Numbered from the stretch's first letter, positions 11,161 through 24,018 are shown. The stretch: 64,000 nt of DNA from Delphinus delphis (GCF_949987515.2 NW_027192650.1:3348001-3412000), one strand, 5' to 3'. Notes: a model not told the origin generated them from the letters alone. Program-made: numbers and translations.

Positions 11161-12740
11161 TGATAGGATTGGAGAGGTTCGGTGAGCAAATGAAGACCCT
11201 TTGAAGTCATATTGCATGGTACCCATTACACGGGTCTCAACTCTCCAGGTTTAAGGTATTCTTCCTTCAGCTAAAACATGCATGTGGAACCCAGAGTATG
11301 ATCAACCATGTGAACGGGAGACGTGTTCAAATATGTCTCAGTTTTCCTCCCCTGGTACTCGGGTGCAACATTCCAGACGCTTTACTAACACTCTCCCCAC
11401 TTGGAGAGTCAGCGCCTTTAACCTCGTGTTTGGCTCAGTTTGCAATTTCTGCGGAAGATGAACAGGAATAGCGAGAACCAATGAGAGGCTAGCTGGAGGT
11501 GTCTGGACGGGCAAATTTAACTCTCATTTCCCACCAGGAAGAGGAATTAACCAAAGGCTCAGCGTGCCGTGCCGGAACCAGATTAGGGCCTGAAGCCATC
11601 CTGCGGTGTTGCGGTCAGGTCACAAGAAAGCGAGTTGAAGAAAGGAGCTCAGGGGCACTGTAATTCACAAACATGCAGAGTTATAAATGACAGCTATCGT
11701 CCAAAAATAGACTGAAGTAAGGCTGCCAAGAGGACTTGAAAGCGGGGCAGAATTGCAGGAAACCGATTTCAGGAGGTAGACTGGAATTGCATTGAAAGCA
11801 TAGGAAAAGAGGCAGAACGTCCACAATGATGCACTTGGCCAAAAAGGGCGTATGCGTTTTTTCCTGAATATATTCAGGAAAAAACGCATACGCCCTTTTT
11901 GGCCAACCAAGCAAGCTTGCAAAGGAAATCTGCACTACAATGAAGTCTCACTTCCCCCCGGTCAAAAGGGCCATCTGAAAAAAGTGTAAAATCCAGAAAG
12001 GCAGGACAGGCCATGGAGAACTGGGAGCCTTGTTATGCTGATGGGCGGGATGTAAATTGCCAACAACCAATCGGGAGAAGTGTATGGTGTTTCCTGAAAC
12101 ATCTAAAAAACAAAGCAACAGAAGCTAGGGCACTTCCACTTATGGTCCTATAGCTTAGGGAAATTAAAATCAAAAAGACACAGCCACCCCAAAGTTTGGA
12201 ACGGCTCTGTTTACAAGAACCTCGTTTACAGTACAAGTTCAACATCGCAGAAAGTGAAAAATGGATAAAGAAGTTGTGGTATTTACTTACAAAGCAATAT
12301 CACTCAGCAATGAAATCTGTGTCATCAGGCCCTTAGCAGCACAATGAGTGGATTCAGGTATGATGATTCTAACTGAAATAAGTCACACAGAAAAAGAAAC
12401 ATCATAAGATATCAGTAATACACGGAATGGAAACTTGGCTACACAGGAGCTGAATTACAGAACAGAACAGGGTCTCAAATTTAGAAAAACAACTTATGCT
12501 TGCTTAAGGGTAAAGGTGAGTTGGGGTGCTGCATAAAACCAGAGATTGAAATGAGCACAGATAAAGTTCCTTAAGCCAAATATGGAATAGACAAGAGCTA
12601 CTCCTTGATCAACGAAATGGACTCAACACCGCATATTAAACGCCTAAGAATGTACCTGACTAGTAAGTATCTTAAAACCTATGGATTGCTATGTCTCCAA
12701 AAGAGAATCAAGCATGTGTACAGGGGCATAAACGCAGCAG
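11161..12740 (+). repeat. Array A unit 6 (short form)
   Basis: Perfect hairpin at 11835-11906; subtype I. Confidence 0.96.
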
Positions 12741-14320
12741 TGATAGGATTGGAGAGGTTCGGTGAGCAAATGAAGACCCTTTGAAGTCATATTGCATGGT
12801 ACCCATTCCACGGGTTTCAACTACCCAGGTTTTAGGTATTCTTCCTTCAGCTAAAACATGCATGTGGAACCCAGAGTATGATCAACCATGTGATCGGGAG
12901 ACGTGTTCAAATATGTCTCAGTTTTCCTCCCCTGGTACTCGGGTGCAACATTCCAGACGCTTTACTAACACTCTCCCCACTTGGAGAGTCAGCGCCTTTA
13001 ACCTCCTGTTTGGCACAGTTTGCAATTTCTGCGGAAGATGAACAGGAATAGCGAGAACCAATGAGAGGCTAGCTGGAGGTGTCTGGACGGGCAAATTTAA
13101 CTCTCATTTCCCACGAGGAAGAGGAAATAACCAAAGGCTCAGCGTGCCATCCCGGAACCAGATTAGGGCCTGAAGCCATCCTGCGGTGTTGCGGCCAGCT
13201 CAAAAGAAAGCGAGTTGAAGAAAGGAGCTCAGGGGCACTGTAATTCACAAACCTGCAGAGTTATAAATGACAGCTATCGTCCAAAAATATACTGAAGTAG
13301 GGCTGCCAAGAGGACTTGAAAGCGGGGCAGAATTGCAGGAAACCGATTTCAGGAGGTAGACTGGAATTGCATTGAAAGCATAGGAAAAGAGGCAGAACGT
13401 CCACAATGATGCACTTGGCCAAAAAGGGCGTATGCGTTTTTTCCTGAATATATTCAGGAAAAAACGCATACGCCCTTTTTGGCCAACCAAGCAAGCTTGC
13501 AAAGGAAATCTGCACTACAATGAAGTCTCACTTCCCCCCGGTCAGAAGGGCCATCTGAAAAAAGTGTAAAATCCAGAAAGGCAGGACAGGCCATGGAGAA
13601 CTGGGAGCCTTGTTATGCTGATGGGCGGGATGTAAATTGCCAACAACCACTCGGGAGAAATATATGGTGTTTCCTGAAACATCTAAAAAACAAAGCAACA
13701 GAAGCTAGGGCACTTCCACTTATGGTCCTATAGCTTAGGGAAATTAAAATCAAAAAGACACAGCCACCCCAAAGTTTGGAACGGCTCTGTTTACAAGAAC
13801 CTCGTTTACAGTACAAGTTCAACATCGCAGAAAGTGAAAAATGGATAAAGAAGTTGTGGTATTTACTTACAAAGCAATATCACTCAGCAATGAAATCTGT
13901 GTCATCAGGCCCTTAGCAGCACAATGAGTGGATTCAGATATGATGATTCTAACTGAAATAAGTCACACAGAAAAAGAAACATCATAAGATATCAGTAATA
14001 CACGGAATGGAAACTTGGCTACACAGGAACTGAATTACAGAACAGAACAGGGTCTCAAATTTAAAAAACCAACTTATGCTTGCTTAAGGGTAAAGGTGAG
14101 TTGGGGTGCTGCATAAAACCAGAGATTGAAATGAGCACAAATAAAGTTCCTTAAGCCAAATATAGAATAGACAGGAGCTACTCCTTGCTCAACGAAATGG
14201 ACTCAAAACCCCATATTAAACGCCTAATAATGTACCTGACTAGTAAGTATCTTAAAACCTATGGATTGCTATGTCTCCAAAAGAGAATCAAGCGTGTGTA
14301 CAGGGGCATAAACACAGCAG
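12741..14320 (+). repeat. Array A unit 7 (short form)
   Basis: Perfect hairpin at 13415-13486; subtype I. The plus-strand frame 12781-13041 in the unassigned half is open here but broken in most other units. Confidence 0.96.
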
Positions 14321-15898
14321 TCATAAGATTGGAGAGGTTCGGTGAGCAAATGAAGACCCTTTGAAGTCATATTGCATGGTACCCATTACACGGGTCTCAA
14401 CTCTCCAGGTTTAAGGTATTCTTCCTTCAGCTAAAACATGCATGTGGAACCCAAGTATGATCAACCATGTGAATGGGAGACGTGTTCAAATATGTCTCAG
14501 TTTTCCTCCCCTCGTACTCGGGTGCAACATTCCAGACGCTTTACTAACACTCTCCCCACTTGGAGAGTCAGTGCCTTTAACCTCCTGTTTGGCCCAGTTT
14601 GCAATTTCTGCGGAAGATGAACAGGAATAGCGAGAACCAATGAGAGGCTAGCTGGAGGTGTCTGGACGGGCAAATTTAACTCTCATTTCCCACCAGGAAG
14701 AGGAATTTACCAAAGGCTCAGCATGCCGGGCCGGAACCAGATTAGGGCCTGAAGCCATCCTGCGGTGTTGCGGCCAGGTCACAAGAAAGCGAGTTGAAGA
14801 AAGGAGCTCAGGGGCACTGTAATTCACAAACCTGCAGAGTTATAAATGACAGCTATCGTCGAAAAATATACTGAAGTAAGGCTGCCAAGAGGACTTGAAA
14901 GCGGGGCAGAATTGCAGGAAACCGATTTCAGGAGGTAGACTGGAATTGCATTGAAAGCATAGGAAAAGAGGCAGAACGTCCACAATGATGCACTTGGCCA
15001 AAAAGGGCGTATGCGTTTTTTCCTGAATATATTCAGGAAAAAACGCATACGCCCTTTTTGGCCAACCAAGCAAGCTTGCAAAGGAAATCTGCACTACAAT
15101 GAAGTCTCACTTCCCCCCGGTCAAAAGGGCCATCTGAAAAAAGTGTAAAATCCAGAAAGGCAGGACAGGCCATGGAGAACTGGGAGCCTTGTTATGCTGA
15201 TGGGCAGGATGTAAATTGCCAACAACCACTCGGGAGAAGTGTATGGTGTTTCCTGAAACATCTAAAAAACAAAGCAACAGAACCTAGGGCACTGCCACTT
15301 ATGGTCCTATAGCTTAGGGAAATTAAAATCAAAAAGACACAGCCACCCCAAAGTTTGGAACGGCTCTGTTTACAAGAACCTCTTTTACAGTACAAGTTCA
15401 ACATCACAGAAAGTGAAAAATGTATAAAGAAGTTGTGGTATTTACTTACAAAGCAATATCACTCAGCAATGAAATCTGTGTCATCAGGCCCTTAGCAGCA
15501 CAATGAGTGGATTCAGGTATGATGATTCTAACTGAAATAAGTCACACAGAAAAAGAAACATCATAAGATATCAGTAATACACGGAATGGAAACTTGGCTA
15601 CACAGGAACTGAATTACAGAACAGAACAGGGTCTCAAATTTAGAAAAACAACTTATGCTTGCTTAAGGGTAAGGTGAGTTGGGGTGCTGCATAAAACCAG
15701 AGATTGAAATGAGCACAGATAAAGTTCCTTAAGCCAAATATGGAATAGACAAGAGCTACTCCTTGCTCAACGAAATGGACTCAACACCGCATATTAAATG
15801 CCTAAGAATGTACCTGACTAGTAAGTATCTTAAAACCTATGGATTGCTATGTCTCCGAAAGAGAATCAAGCATGTGTACAGGGGCATAAACGCAGCAG
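14321..15898 (+). repeat. Array A unit 8 (short form)
   Basis: Perfect hairpin at 14994-15065; subtype I. Carries the one-base deletion CCCAAGTATG that is also common in array B. Confidence 0.96.
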
Positions 15899-17476
15899 TG
15901 ATAGGATTAGAGAGGTTCGTGAGCAAATGAAGACCCTTTGAAGTCATATTGCATGGTACCCATTCCACGGGTTTCAACTACCCAGGTTTAAGGTATTCTT
16001 CCTTCAGCTAAAACATGCATGTGGAACCCAAGTATGATCAACCATGTGATCGGGAGACGTGTTCAAATATGTCTCAGTTTTCGTACCCTGGTACTCGGGT
16101 GCAACATTCCAGACGCTTTACTAACACTCTCCCCACTTGGAGAGTCAGTCCCTTTAACCTCCTGTTTGGCCCAGTTTGCAATTTCTGTGGAAGATGAACA
16201 GGAATAGCGAGAACCAATGAGAGACTAGCTGGAGGTGTCTGGATGGGCAAATTTAACTCTCATTTCCCACCAGGAAGAGGAATTAACCAAAGGGTCAGCA
16301 TGCCGTGCCAGAACCAGATTAGGGCCTGAAGACATCCTGCGGTGTTGTGGCCAGCTCACAAGAAAGCGAGTTGAAGAAAGGAGCTCAGGGGCACTGTAAT
16401 TCACAAACCTGCAGAGTTATAAATGACAGCTATTGTCCAAAAATAGACTGAAGTAAGGCTGCCAAGAGGACTTGAAAGCGGGGCAGAATTGCAGGAAACC
16501 GATTTCAGGAGGTAGACTGGAATTGCATTGAAAGCATAGGAAAAGAGGCAGAACGTCCACAATGATGCACTTGGACAAAAAGGGCGTATGCGTTTTTTCC
16601 TGACTATATTCAGGAAAAAACTCATACGCCCTTTTTGGCCAACCAAGCAAACTTGCAAAGGAAATCTGCACTACAATGAAGTCTCACTTCTCCCCGGTCA
16701 TAAGGGCCATCTGAAAAAAGTGTAAAATCCAGAAAGGCAGGACAGGCCATGGAGAACTGGGAGCCTTGTTATGCTGATGGGCGGGATGCAAATTGCCAAC
16801 AGACACTCAGGAGAAGTGTATGGTGTTTCCTGAAACATCTAAAAAACAAAGCAACAGAGCATAGAGCACTGCCACTTATGGTCCTATACCTTAGGGAAAT
16901 TAAAATCAAAAAGACACAGCCACCCCAAAGTTTGGAACGGCTCTGTTTACAAGAACCTCGTTTACAGTACAAGTTCAACATCGCAGAAAGTGAAAAATGG
17001 ATAAAGAAGTTGTGGTATTTACTTACAAAGAAATATCACTCAGCAATGAAATCTGTGTCATCAGGCCCTTAGCAGCACAATGAGTGGATTCAGGTATGAT
17101 GATTCTAACTGAAATAAGTCACACAGAAAAAGAAACATCATAAGATATCAGTAATACACGGAATGTAAACTTGGTTACACAGGAGCTGAATTACAGAACA
17201 GAACAGGGTCTCAAATTTAGAAAAACAACTTATGCTTGCTTAAGGGTAAAGGTGAGTTGGGGTGCTGCATAAAACCAGAGATTGAAATGAGCACAGATAA
17301 AGTTCCTTAAGCCAAATATGGAATAGACAAGAGCTACTCCTTGCTCAACGAAATGGACTCAAAACCCCATATTAAACGCCTAATAATGTACCTGAATAGT
17401 AAGTATCTTAAAACCTATGGATTGCTATGTCTCCAAAAGAGAATCAAGCGTGTGTACAGGGGCATAAACGCAGCAG
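15899..17476 (+). repeat. Array A unit 9 (short form)
   Basis: The hairpin at 16571-16642 has three unpaired changes (TTGGACA, GACTATA, AACTCAT), each in one arm only. Subtype I. It holds the longest surviving L1 ORF2-like frame of any unit (16749-17072), ending in an EKWIKKLWYLL...YHSAMK string typical of the ORF2p C-terminus. Confidence 0.95.
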
Positions 17477-18942
17477 TGATAGGATTGGAGAGGTTCGGTG
17501 AGCAAATGAAGACCCTTTGAAGTCATATTGCATGGTACCCATTACACGGGTCTCAACTCTCCAGGTTTAAGGTATTCTTCCTTCAGCTAAAACATGCATG
17601 TGGAACCCAGAGTATGATCAACCATGTGAATGGGAGACGTGTTCAAATATGTCTCAGTTTTCCTCCCCTGGTACTCGGGTGCAACATTCCAGACGCTTTA
17701 CTAACACTCTCCCGACTTGGAGAGTCAGTCCCTTTAATCTCCTGTTTGGCCCAGTTTGCAATTTCTGCGGAAGATGAACAGGAATAGGGAGAACCAATGA
17801 GAGACTAGCTGGAGGTGTCTGGACGGGCAAATTTAACTCTCATTTCCCACCAGGAAGAGGAAATAACCAAAGGCTCAGCGTGCCGTGCCGGAACCAGATT
17901 AGGGCCTGAAGCCATCCTGCGGTGTTGCGGCCAGCTCAAAAGAAAGCGAGTTGAAGAAAGGAGCTCAGGGGCTCTGTAATTCACAAACCTGCAGAGTTAT
18001 AAATGACAGCTATCGTCCAAAAATATACTGAAGTAAGGCTGCCAAGGGGACTTGAAAGCGGGGCAGAATTGCAGGATACCGATTTCAGGAGGTAGACTGG
18101 AATTGCATTGAAAGCATAGGAAAAGAGGCAGAACGTCCACAATGATGCACTTTGCCAAAAAGGGCGTATGCGTTTTTTCCTGAATATATTCAGGAAAAAA
18201 CGCATACGCCCTTTTTGGCCAACCAAGCAAGCTTGCAAAGGAAATCTGCACTACAATGAAGTCTCACTTCCCCCCGGTCAAAAGGGCCATCTGAAAAAAG
18301 TGTAAAACTCAGAAAGGCAGGACAGGCCATGGAGAACTGGGAGCCTTGTTATGCTGATGGGCGGGATGTAAATTGCCAACAGACACTCGGGAGAAGTGTA
18401 TGGTGTTTCCTGAAACATCTAAAAAACAAAGCAACAGAGCCTAGGGCACTTCCACTTATGGTCCTATAGCTTAGGGAAATTAATATCAAAAAGACACAGC
18501 AACCCCGAAATTTGGGATGGCTCTTTTTACAGAAATCTCTTCTACAGCACAAGTTAAATATCCCAGAGAGCAAATAATGGATAAAGAAGTTGCGGTACTT
18601 ATGTACAACAGAATACCACTCAGCAATGAAATCTATGTCACCAGGCCCGTACCAGCATAATGAGTGGATTGAGGCACGATGATTCTAAGTGAAATAAGTC
18701 ACACAGAAAAAGAAACATCATAAGGTATCACTAATACATGGAATGTGAACTTGGCTACACATGAACTGAATTACAAAACAGAACAGGGTCTCAAGTTTAG
18801 AAAACCAAATTATGCCTGCTTAAGGGGAAGGTGAGTTGGGGTGCTGCATAAAAGCAGAGTTTGAAATTAGCACAGATACCGTTCCATAAGCCAAATATGT
18901 AATAGACAAGAGCTACCCCTTGCTCAACGAAATGGATTCAAC
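17477..18942 (+). repeat. Array A unit 10 (truncated edge unit)
   Basis: The hairpin at 18151-18222 has one mismatch (TTTGCC in the left arm). From about 18480 the L1 half is clearly divergent from all neighbours and nearer to the ancestral form. The unit stops inside its L1 3'-UTR part at the junction with another L1. Confidence 0.93.
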
Positions 18943-19680
18943 AATGAGGTATCACCTCACACCTGGTAGAATAGGCATCATTGAAAATCTACAAACAAAA
19001 AATGCTGGAAAGGGTGTGGAGAAAAGGAACCCTCTTCCACTATTGTTGGGAATATAAATTGATACAGTCATTATGGAGAACAATATGGAATTTCTTAAGA
19101 AACTAACAATAGAATTACCATATGATACAGCAATCCCAGTACTGGACATATACCCAGACAAAACCATAAATCAAAAAGAGTCATTCACCGCAATGTTCAT
19201 TGCATCACTATTTACAATATCGAGGTAATGGAAGCAACCTAAATGCCCACAGACAGACGAATGCATAAAGCTGTGGTACATATATAAAATGGAATATTAC
19301 TAAGCTATGAAAAGGAATGAAATTGGGTCATTTGTAGAGACGTCGATGGATCTAGAGACTGTCATACAGAGTGAAGTAAGTCAGAAAGAGAAAAACAAAT
19401 CTTGTATATTCATGCATATATGTGGAACCTAGAAAAACTGTACAGATTAACCATTTTGCAAGGCATAAATAGAGCAACAGATGTAGACAACAAACGTATG
19501 GACAACAAGGGGGGAAAGCTGTTGGAGGGGTGGTGGTGGGAGGAGTTGAGAGACTGGGATTGGCATGTATACATTTATATGTATAAAATAGATAACCAAT
19601 AAGAACCTGCTGTATAAAAATATAAAATAAAATTCAAAATTAAAAAGAAATAAAATTTAAAAAATAAAACAGAAAAAACA
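18943..19680 (+). mobile_element. 5'-truncated LINE-1 with poly(A)-like tail
   Basis: The sequence starts in the ORF2 3' region (AATGAGGTATCACCTCACAC) and runs through the C-terminal coding part (ACAATATGGAATTTCTTAAG, CATAAAGCTGTGGTACAT, AAATGGAATATTAC) into the 3' UTR (AAGGCATAAATAGAGCAACA, GGGAAAGCTG, TGTATAAAATAGATAACC, AAGAACCTGCTGTATAAA), ending in A-rich sequence from about 19,610. In-frame stops make ORF2 dead. No convincing target-site duplication was found. Array sequence does not resume after it, so it marks a breakpoint of array A rather than a simple insertion into it. The family wording suggests cetartiodactyl L1. Confidence 0.9.
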
Positions 19681-20980
19681 ATTATTCCCTGCACATACAT
19701 GTATTTATATGAATAAATTATTTCCATGCTTATATCTGTAAATACAAAAAAGAGGAATAAAATCTACCTTGAACCAAAAACGAAAAAGAGAAAAAAAACA
19801 CAGAACCCACCAGTTACACAGAGGAAAACCGTATCAGGGCACTTGCTCCAGTTGTAAACAATTCTGAAGTTGGTCAGTGGTGGGGAATCGTCTCCCATTC
19901 AGCCAGCAGCCCCCACGCAACAAGCGTCCTCATTGCAAAGCTGGGGCACCGTGCCGAGGCATCTGTGAGTAAACGTGAGCTGAGCCCCAGGCCAGTTGCT
20001 GCTGAACTATTCCCACCCGTCCCAGGTAAAACACCTGAATATATACAAGGACTTGAAAGCCTAGAGGAAGGGCCATAGAGCCACACGAGTGACAGCATGC
20101 CGGCCGACTTGGTGCCTGCAGGCCAGCCAGGATGGTCCTGGCCCTGGGTGCTCTTCTGGAAGATTTCCATTTCCCTGCCTGAGATACCCGTCCTGTCCCT
20201 GCCCCCACTGCTTTTTTCCTTCCTCACCTCTGCCCAGGGAGAAATTCCAGCAGCAGGTATGGGTGACACATCCTCTTCTTTAGCAGGTGGCAGCCTGGCA
20301 ACTGCTGCAGAAAGTCCAGCAGAGCCCCACTCACACTGGGCCACCCACAAAGCCGTGGCCTCTCACTCCCTCCCACCAGCCCAGCCCCGAGACTGCTGAC
20401 AGGGCAGAGAAAATGGCGTCAGGCACGGCTGCAGGGGCTCTTGCTGCCTGGAGTGGTATTTATATTGATCTCAACCCAGGCACACCTGGGGAGGGCTGGC
20501 CGGCACGGTAAGGCTGCCCAGGTCAGCCAATCATCACCCCTCAGGGGCTCACAGTTGCAGAAAATGGAACTTGCTGAACCGGCCAGGTCCAAGGAACAGG
20601 TGTGGGCTCCTGAGAGTCAGGATAGACAAGGGGCTGCAGCTTTGGCTTGTTTTCTAATCATTTTATCTGGCCCATGAGTGGGAGACAACTTCAAGAAAAC
20701 CCTCTCCTAATGAGAGGAACCCAGGAGTCAGGGAGAGGAGGGGTGGGTGGTGGTTGGAGACAGAGGCCTGGTGCCCCGGGTGCAGTGGAAGTCTCTGGAA
20801 GACCAGGTGGAGGGAGGCCTCACGGAGTGATGCCCAGGGTCACAGACCTGTCGCAGCTGCTGTTTGTTAGTTCAAGTCCTGCTCTGAGGTGCTCTGTGTC
20901 AGCACTGAGCGACAGGTGAGCTGGGGGTGCTCTGCAATGAGGGCTATGTGCACGGTTCCTGTGTGCCCAGCCCTGCCACG
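19681..20980. other. Single-copy spacer, no gene recognised
   Basis: About 1.3 kb not found elsewhere in the window. The first 180 bases are A-rich; from about 19,870 it becomes GC-richer with CpG and CCAAT-like strings (CAGCCAATCATC near 20,522). Open frames such as 20,097-20,399 (plus) and 19,874-20,350 (minus) have low-complexity, P/S/A-rich translations without a motif that I recognise, and they overlap on opposite strands. I therefore do not call a gene. It may be the original genomic flank of the ERV module. Confidence 0.6.
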
Positions 20981-21130
20981 GTACCTGCAAGGGTAGCTCT
21001 GTATCCTGGGAGGGGCCTGACCACGAGAGCCCCGTGGGCTGGGGTGGGGGTGGGGTACCTGCCCAGGTGAGCTCCATATTCTGGGATTGGTCTGGCCACG
21101 AGAGCCCCATGGGATGCTGGGGACCTGGTA
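20981..21130. repeat. Minisatellite of about 70 bp, 2 copies plus, at the duplication seam
   Basis: Two successive blocks share TACCTG, an AGCTC...T-TCTGGGA core, and CCACGAGAGCCCC followed by a G-rich run (starts near 20,981 and 21,055); a third start (ACCTGGTAAAGG) follows near 21,122. The G-rich run GGGGTGGGGGTGGGG lies between copies one and two. The window's own first bases correspond to the second copy, so the left edge of the duplicated block falls in or before this minisatellite. Confidence 0.75.
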
Positions 21131-21178
21131 AAGGATGTCAGGACAGTCAGTGAAGCCACCGAGGATATACCTCCAGTT

Positions 21179-22254
21179 GCTCCTAATTCCTACACCCTGC
21201 TGGTCATTCTACCAACCACCAGGACATGGTATTCTGTATTAGTCTTCAATGATGCCTTCTTTTGTATTCCATTAGTCCCAGAGTCACAAGAAATTTTGGC
21301 TTGTGAGTGGCAGGACTCAACATACAACTAAAACAATACTTCCGGGCCGTCTGGCCCCAAGGGTGCAAAAATTCCCACACCATCTTTGGGGAAAGCTTAG
21401 CTAAAGACCTAAAAGTTCTACCTCTGGAAAAGGAAACCCTCCTTCAATATGCAGACGACATTCTGATCACCAGCCCTACTAAGGAGGCCTCTGAACTACC
21501 AAGCCAATAAAGGATAGAAGTTGTCCAAGAAAAAGCTCAAATATCACAGACTGCGGTGACCTGCCTGGGCTTCATTCTCACAGAAGGTCAGAGAAGCCCA
21601 TCCCAGGAAAGGGAAGAAACCATTTTCAGCCTTACCCCTTTCTAAAACTAGAAGACAGCTTAGGGGTTCCTGGGGAGGCCAGGGTTTGCTGCTTCTGGAT
21701 CCCTAGCTACAGTCTACTAGCTGGGCCTCTATATGAAACACTGAAAGGAAAAGATGATGATCCTTTTGAATAGAATCCAGAAGTGGCCTTTCAAGAATGG
21801 AAAGAGCAGTCAATTCAGACCCTTGCCCTGGAACTCCCTAATTTAGCTAAACCCTTTGACCTTTACATTCCCAGTGAAAGGTGAATCGCCATTGGAGAAT
21901 TAGTGCAAAAACTGGGACCACTTGAAATGGAACAATGCAAGAATGCCATCCAGGTAGGATAAACTACGGTCACTAAGGGGCTTGGCCCACTGCCACATCT
22001 GGCCAAGATACTGGCGGTATCTAAAAACCTGGAAATCAGCAGCCCAAAAGGCCACCTCCCTCCTAAGGGAAAAGGACCCCACGTGGTGATCCTAACCACC
22101 AACCATGCCCTGAAGTTGCAGGGTTCGCTCCGTGGGCACACCGACCTCGAGTGAGGAGGCCCTCCAACTCCAACATCCAGAGAGATAACCGGGGGCAACA
22201 GGGCACCATGACGACTCATGTGAACATCACTTGACCTGGAGTTTCTCTCATAAA
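21179..22254 (+). pseudogene. Endogenous retrovirus pol relic, copy B
   Basis: Second copy of the RT/RNase H relic, with the same frame break and the same stops. The fragment with the YADD box (21307-21510) translates identically to that of copy A, so it was already dead before the duplication. The two copies differ by few substitutions, consistent with recent duplication rather than two insertions. Confidence 0.8.
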
Positions 22255-22398
22255 ACAACAAGAGTGTGTCCCAAAAGAGTAGACTACTGCTTGCAGGACT
22301 TACTGCACCCAGAGGGGAGCTAATAATCTTGGCGGGGGGACAGTATACCACACTGTCACCATAGAAAAGCCTACAGACACCGTGATGATGGTGGCCAA

Positions 22399-22599
22399 TA
22401 AGACCGGCTGGACTCCTGTTTACTTCAAAAGGCTGTTGACTCAGTAGCCATCATGGTCCTTGATCACCACTGACCCTGGACTGTCTGGGAGTTGAGCGGG
22501 CAGGGCTCTGACACCTGGTGCTGTTTGTACGTCAATTCAGGGGCCTAACTGAAGAAAGCGCAGACTACTGGTCAGAGCATCTAGGCTGGCAGAGACGGT
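22399..22599 (+). pseudogene. Possible env transmembrane-subunit relic, copy B
   Basis: Counterpart of 1320-1520 with the same two-cysteine codon pair and the same breaks; two substitutions lie close to it (22,543 and 22,559). Tentative for the same reasons. Confidence 0.38.
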
Positions 22600-22878
22600 C
22601 AGCCTAAGGTGGCCAAACAAATGTGGGGCGGGGTGAAACCGGCCCCCACAGCGTCTCTGCACATCTCTTTCCTGGACCCTTAAAGGTCATTAGAATCTAT
22701 AACACTTCCAATGCTGGTGCTCAGGTGGACGAGCAGGGAGGCAGGGGTCCTGGGGACAATCAACGTCACCGGGAGGCTGCTGGGGAGAAGCTCTGACCCC
22801 CGCCCCAGGGTATGAGGGCTCCCAACTCAGCACTCAGCAGTTACAGAAGAAGGGTCTGCACCCTCAGCACTCCAAGAA

Positions 22879-23409
22879 TGAGGAACGGGATAAAAGGCAG
22901 AGGAGGGGTTTGTCCCCAGCAAAGCCCATTAAAAATCCCTGGGAGATAAAAGTAGAATCTGGGCAATAAAGTCAAGTCTAACCTTTTTTATCCTTTGTGC
23001 TTTGTCTAATTTCACGTGCTCCTAGGGTCCCGCAAGCAGAGGTTCCACACCCGGCACTTCAGACCAGATTTCCTAGTGCAGAATGGCTGGGTCGACACCT
23101 CAGCTCCTGGGGCCCAGTGCAGACTCCACGATATAGAGCCTGAGCTACAGCCAACCCGGCCCTCGAGAGCTCCGCCGCCTCCCTCCCTCCCACTGACTCT
23201 GACAGGATCTCTACACAGCAGCCCAGCCCACAGCCCACGGGGTAGTGCATGCTCTCACCTCTCCATTCTCTGATCAAAATATAAAGTTTCCTTTGCTTGT
23301 GAACCAAACTCAGTCTCGATCTGTTGGCCCCAATGACACTGGGCAGGGGGACACTTGTTGGGGTCCACTCTGGAGGATCAGTAACAGAAATTGAGACTAT
23401 TGTAACCTC
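22879..23409 (+). mobile_element. Probable ERV LTR remnant, copy B
   Basis: Counterpart of 1800-2330, with the purine-rich stretch, AATAAA near 22,966 and ATATAAAG near 23,276 all kept. It precedes the larger array B on the same strand. LTR limits are uncertain. Confidence 0.4.
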
Positions 23410-23716
23410 AATGAACAGATGTGTGAGCCAAACTGTAGTTAACATAGAACAGTGTATAAGGCTCGGGTAAAATAAGATGTTTTTAACACTTCCATTTGAT
23501 ATTTCCATCACTTTTTATAAGCAAGTTCAGTGAAAAGGTTTGTCTTATTTGTCAGGTCAATATTAGAGAAACGAAGTGATTTCTTTCCAAGGATGTACAG
23601 CTAATAATCTTGGTTAAACCTTCAATCTTGTTTTAAATGCTTTTCCATTGAAAATGATACCTCTCTTTCAGCTCCCCCATTTCTGAGAAGTATAAAATCT
23701 TATAATTTATTATTAC
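23410..23716. other. Unassigned AT-rich spacer, copy B
   Basis: Counterpart of 2331-2637. Nothing recognisable beyond its AT-rich composition. Confidence 0.5.
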
Positions 23717-23884
23717 CAAAGGGGAAAGGTGGGAGGAGGGATAAATTAACAGTTTGGAATGAACACATACACACTGCTATGTATAAAATAGATCATCAAC
23801 AAGGAACTACTGTATAGCACAGGGAACTACACTCAACATTTTGCAATAACCTATAAGGGGAAATAATCTGAAAAAGAATAGATA
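23717..23884 (+). mobile_element. LINE-1 3'-UTR fragment, copy B
   Basis: Counterpart of 2638-2805, with the same L1 3'-UTR wording and the same ends, as expected from the block duplication. Confidence 0.75.
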
Positions 23885-24018
23885 TTTTTATTGACATCAT
23901 CTATCAATGACAGTTAAAGTGTAGCCTAAGGGAAGCTGGTGGTGAGTGCTTCTGACCCTGAAGACTTCAATCATCTAAAGTTTGGACTCTGCCTACTTCC
24001 CAAGGCCCTTAATGAACA

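Larger units (their letters stand above)
2940..18942 (+). repeat. Macrosatellite array A (10 units, composite L1-containing)
   Basis: Head-to-tail array. Hairpin centres are at 3641, 5382, 7132, 8710, 10290, 11870, 13450, 15029, 16606 and 18186, giving spacings of 1741, 1750, 1578, 1580, 1580, 1580, 1579, 1577 and 1580. Each unit is about 0.7 kb of unassigned sequence, then a 72-bp hairpin, then about 0.85 kb of decayed L1 3' end. The first two units are strongly divergent, the third intermediate, the next six nearly uniform, and the last divergent again in its L1 half. This is the usual pattern of old edges and a homogenised core. No unit carries an intact gene. Confidence 0.97.

Noticed and set aside
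12781..13041. Plus-strand open frame in the unassigned half (12781-13041, 46493-46753, shorter versions elsewhere)
   Set aside because: Most units break it by stops or by the one-base deletion at CCCAAGTATG, and no domain is recognisable. It is not a maintained gene.
19681..19800. tRNA or other small RNA gene in the A-rich stretch after the L1
   Set aside because: No cloverleaf or internal A/B box was found; it is simply the poly(A)-like L1 tail and AT-rich flank.
20097..20399. Open frames in the single-copy GC-rich spacer
   Set aside because: They overlap on both strands, have low-complexity composition and show no motif. No splice-supported exon could be argued from sequence alone.
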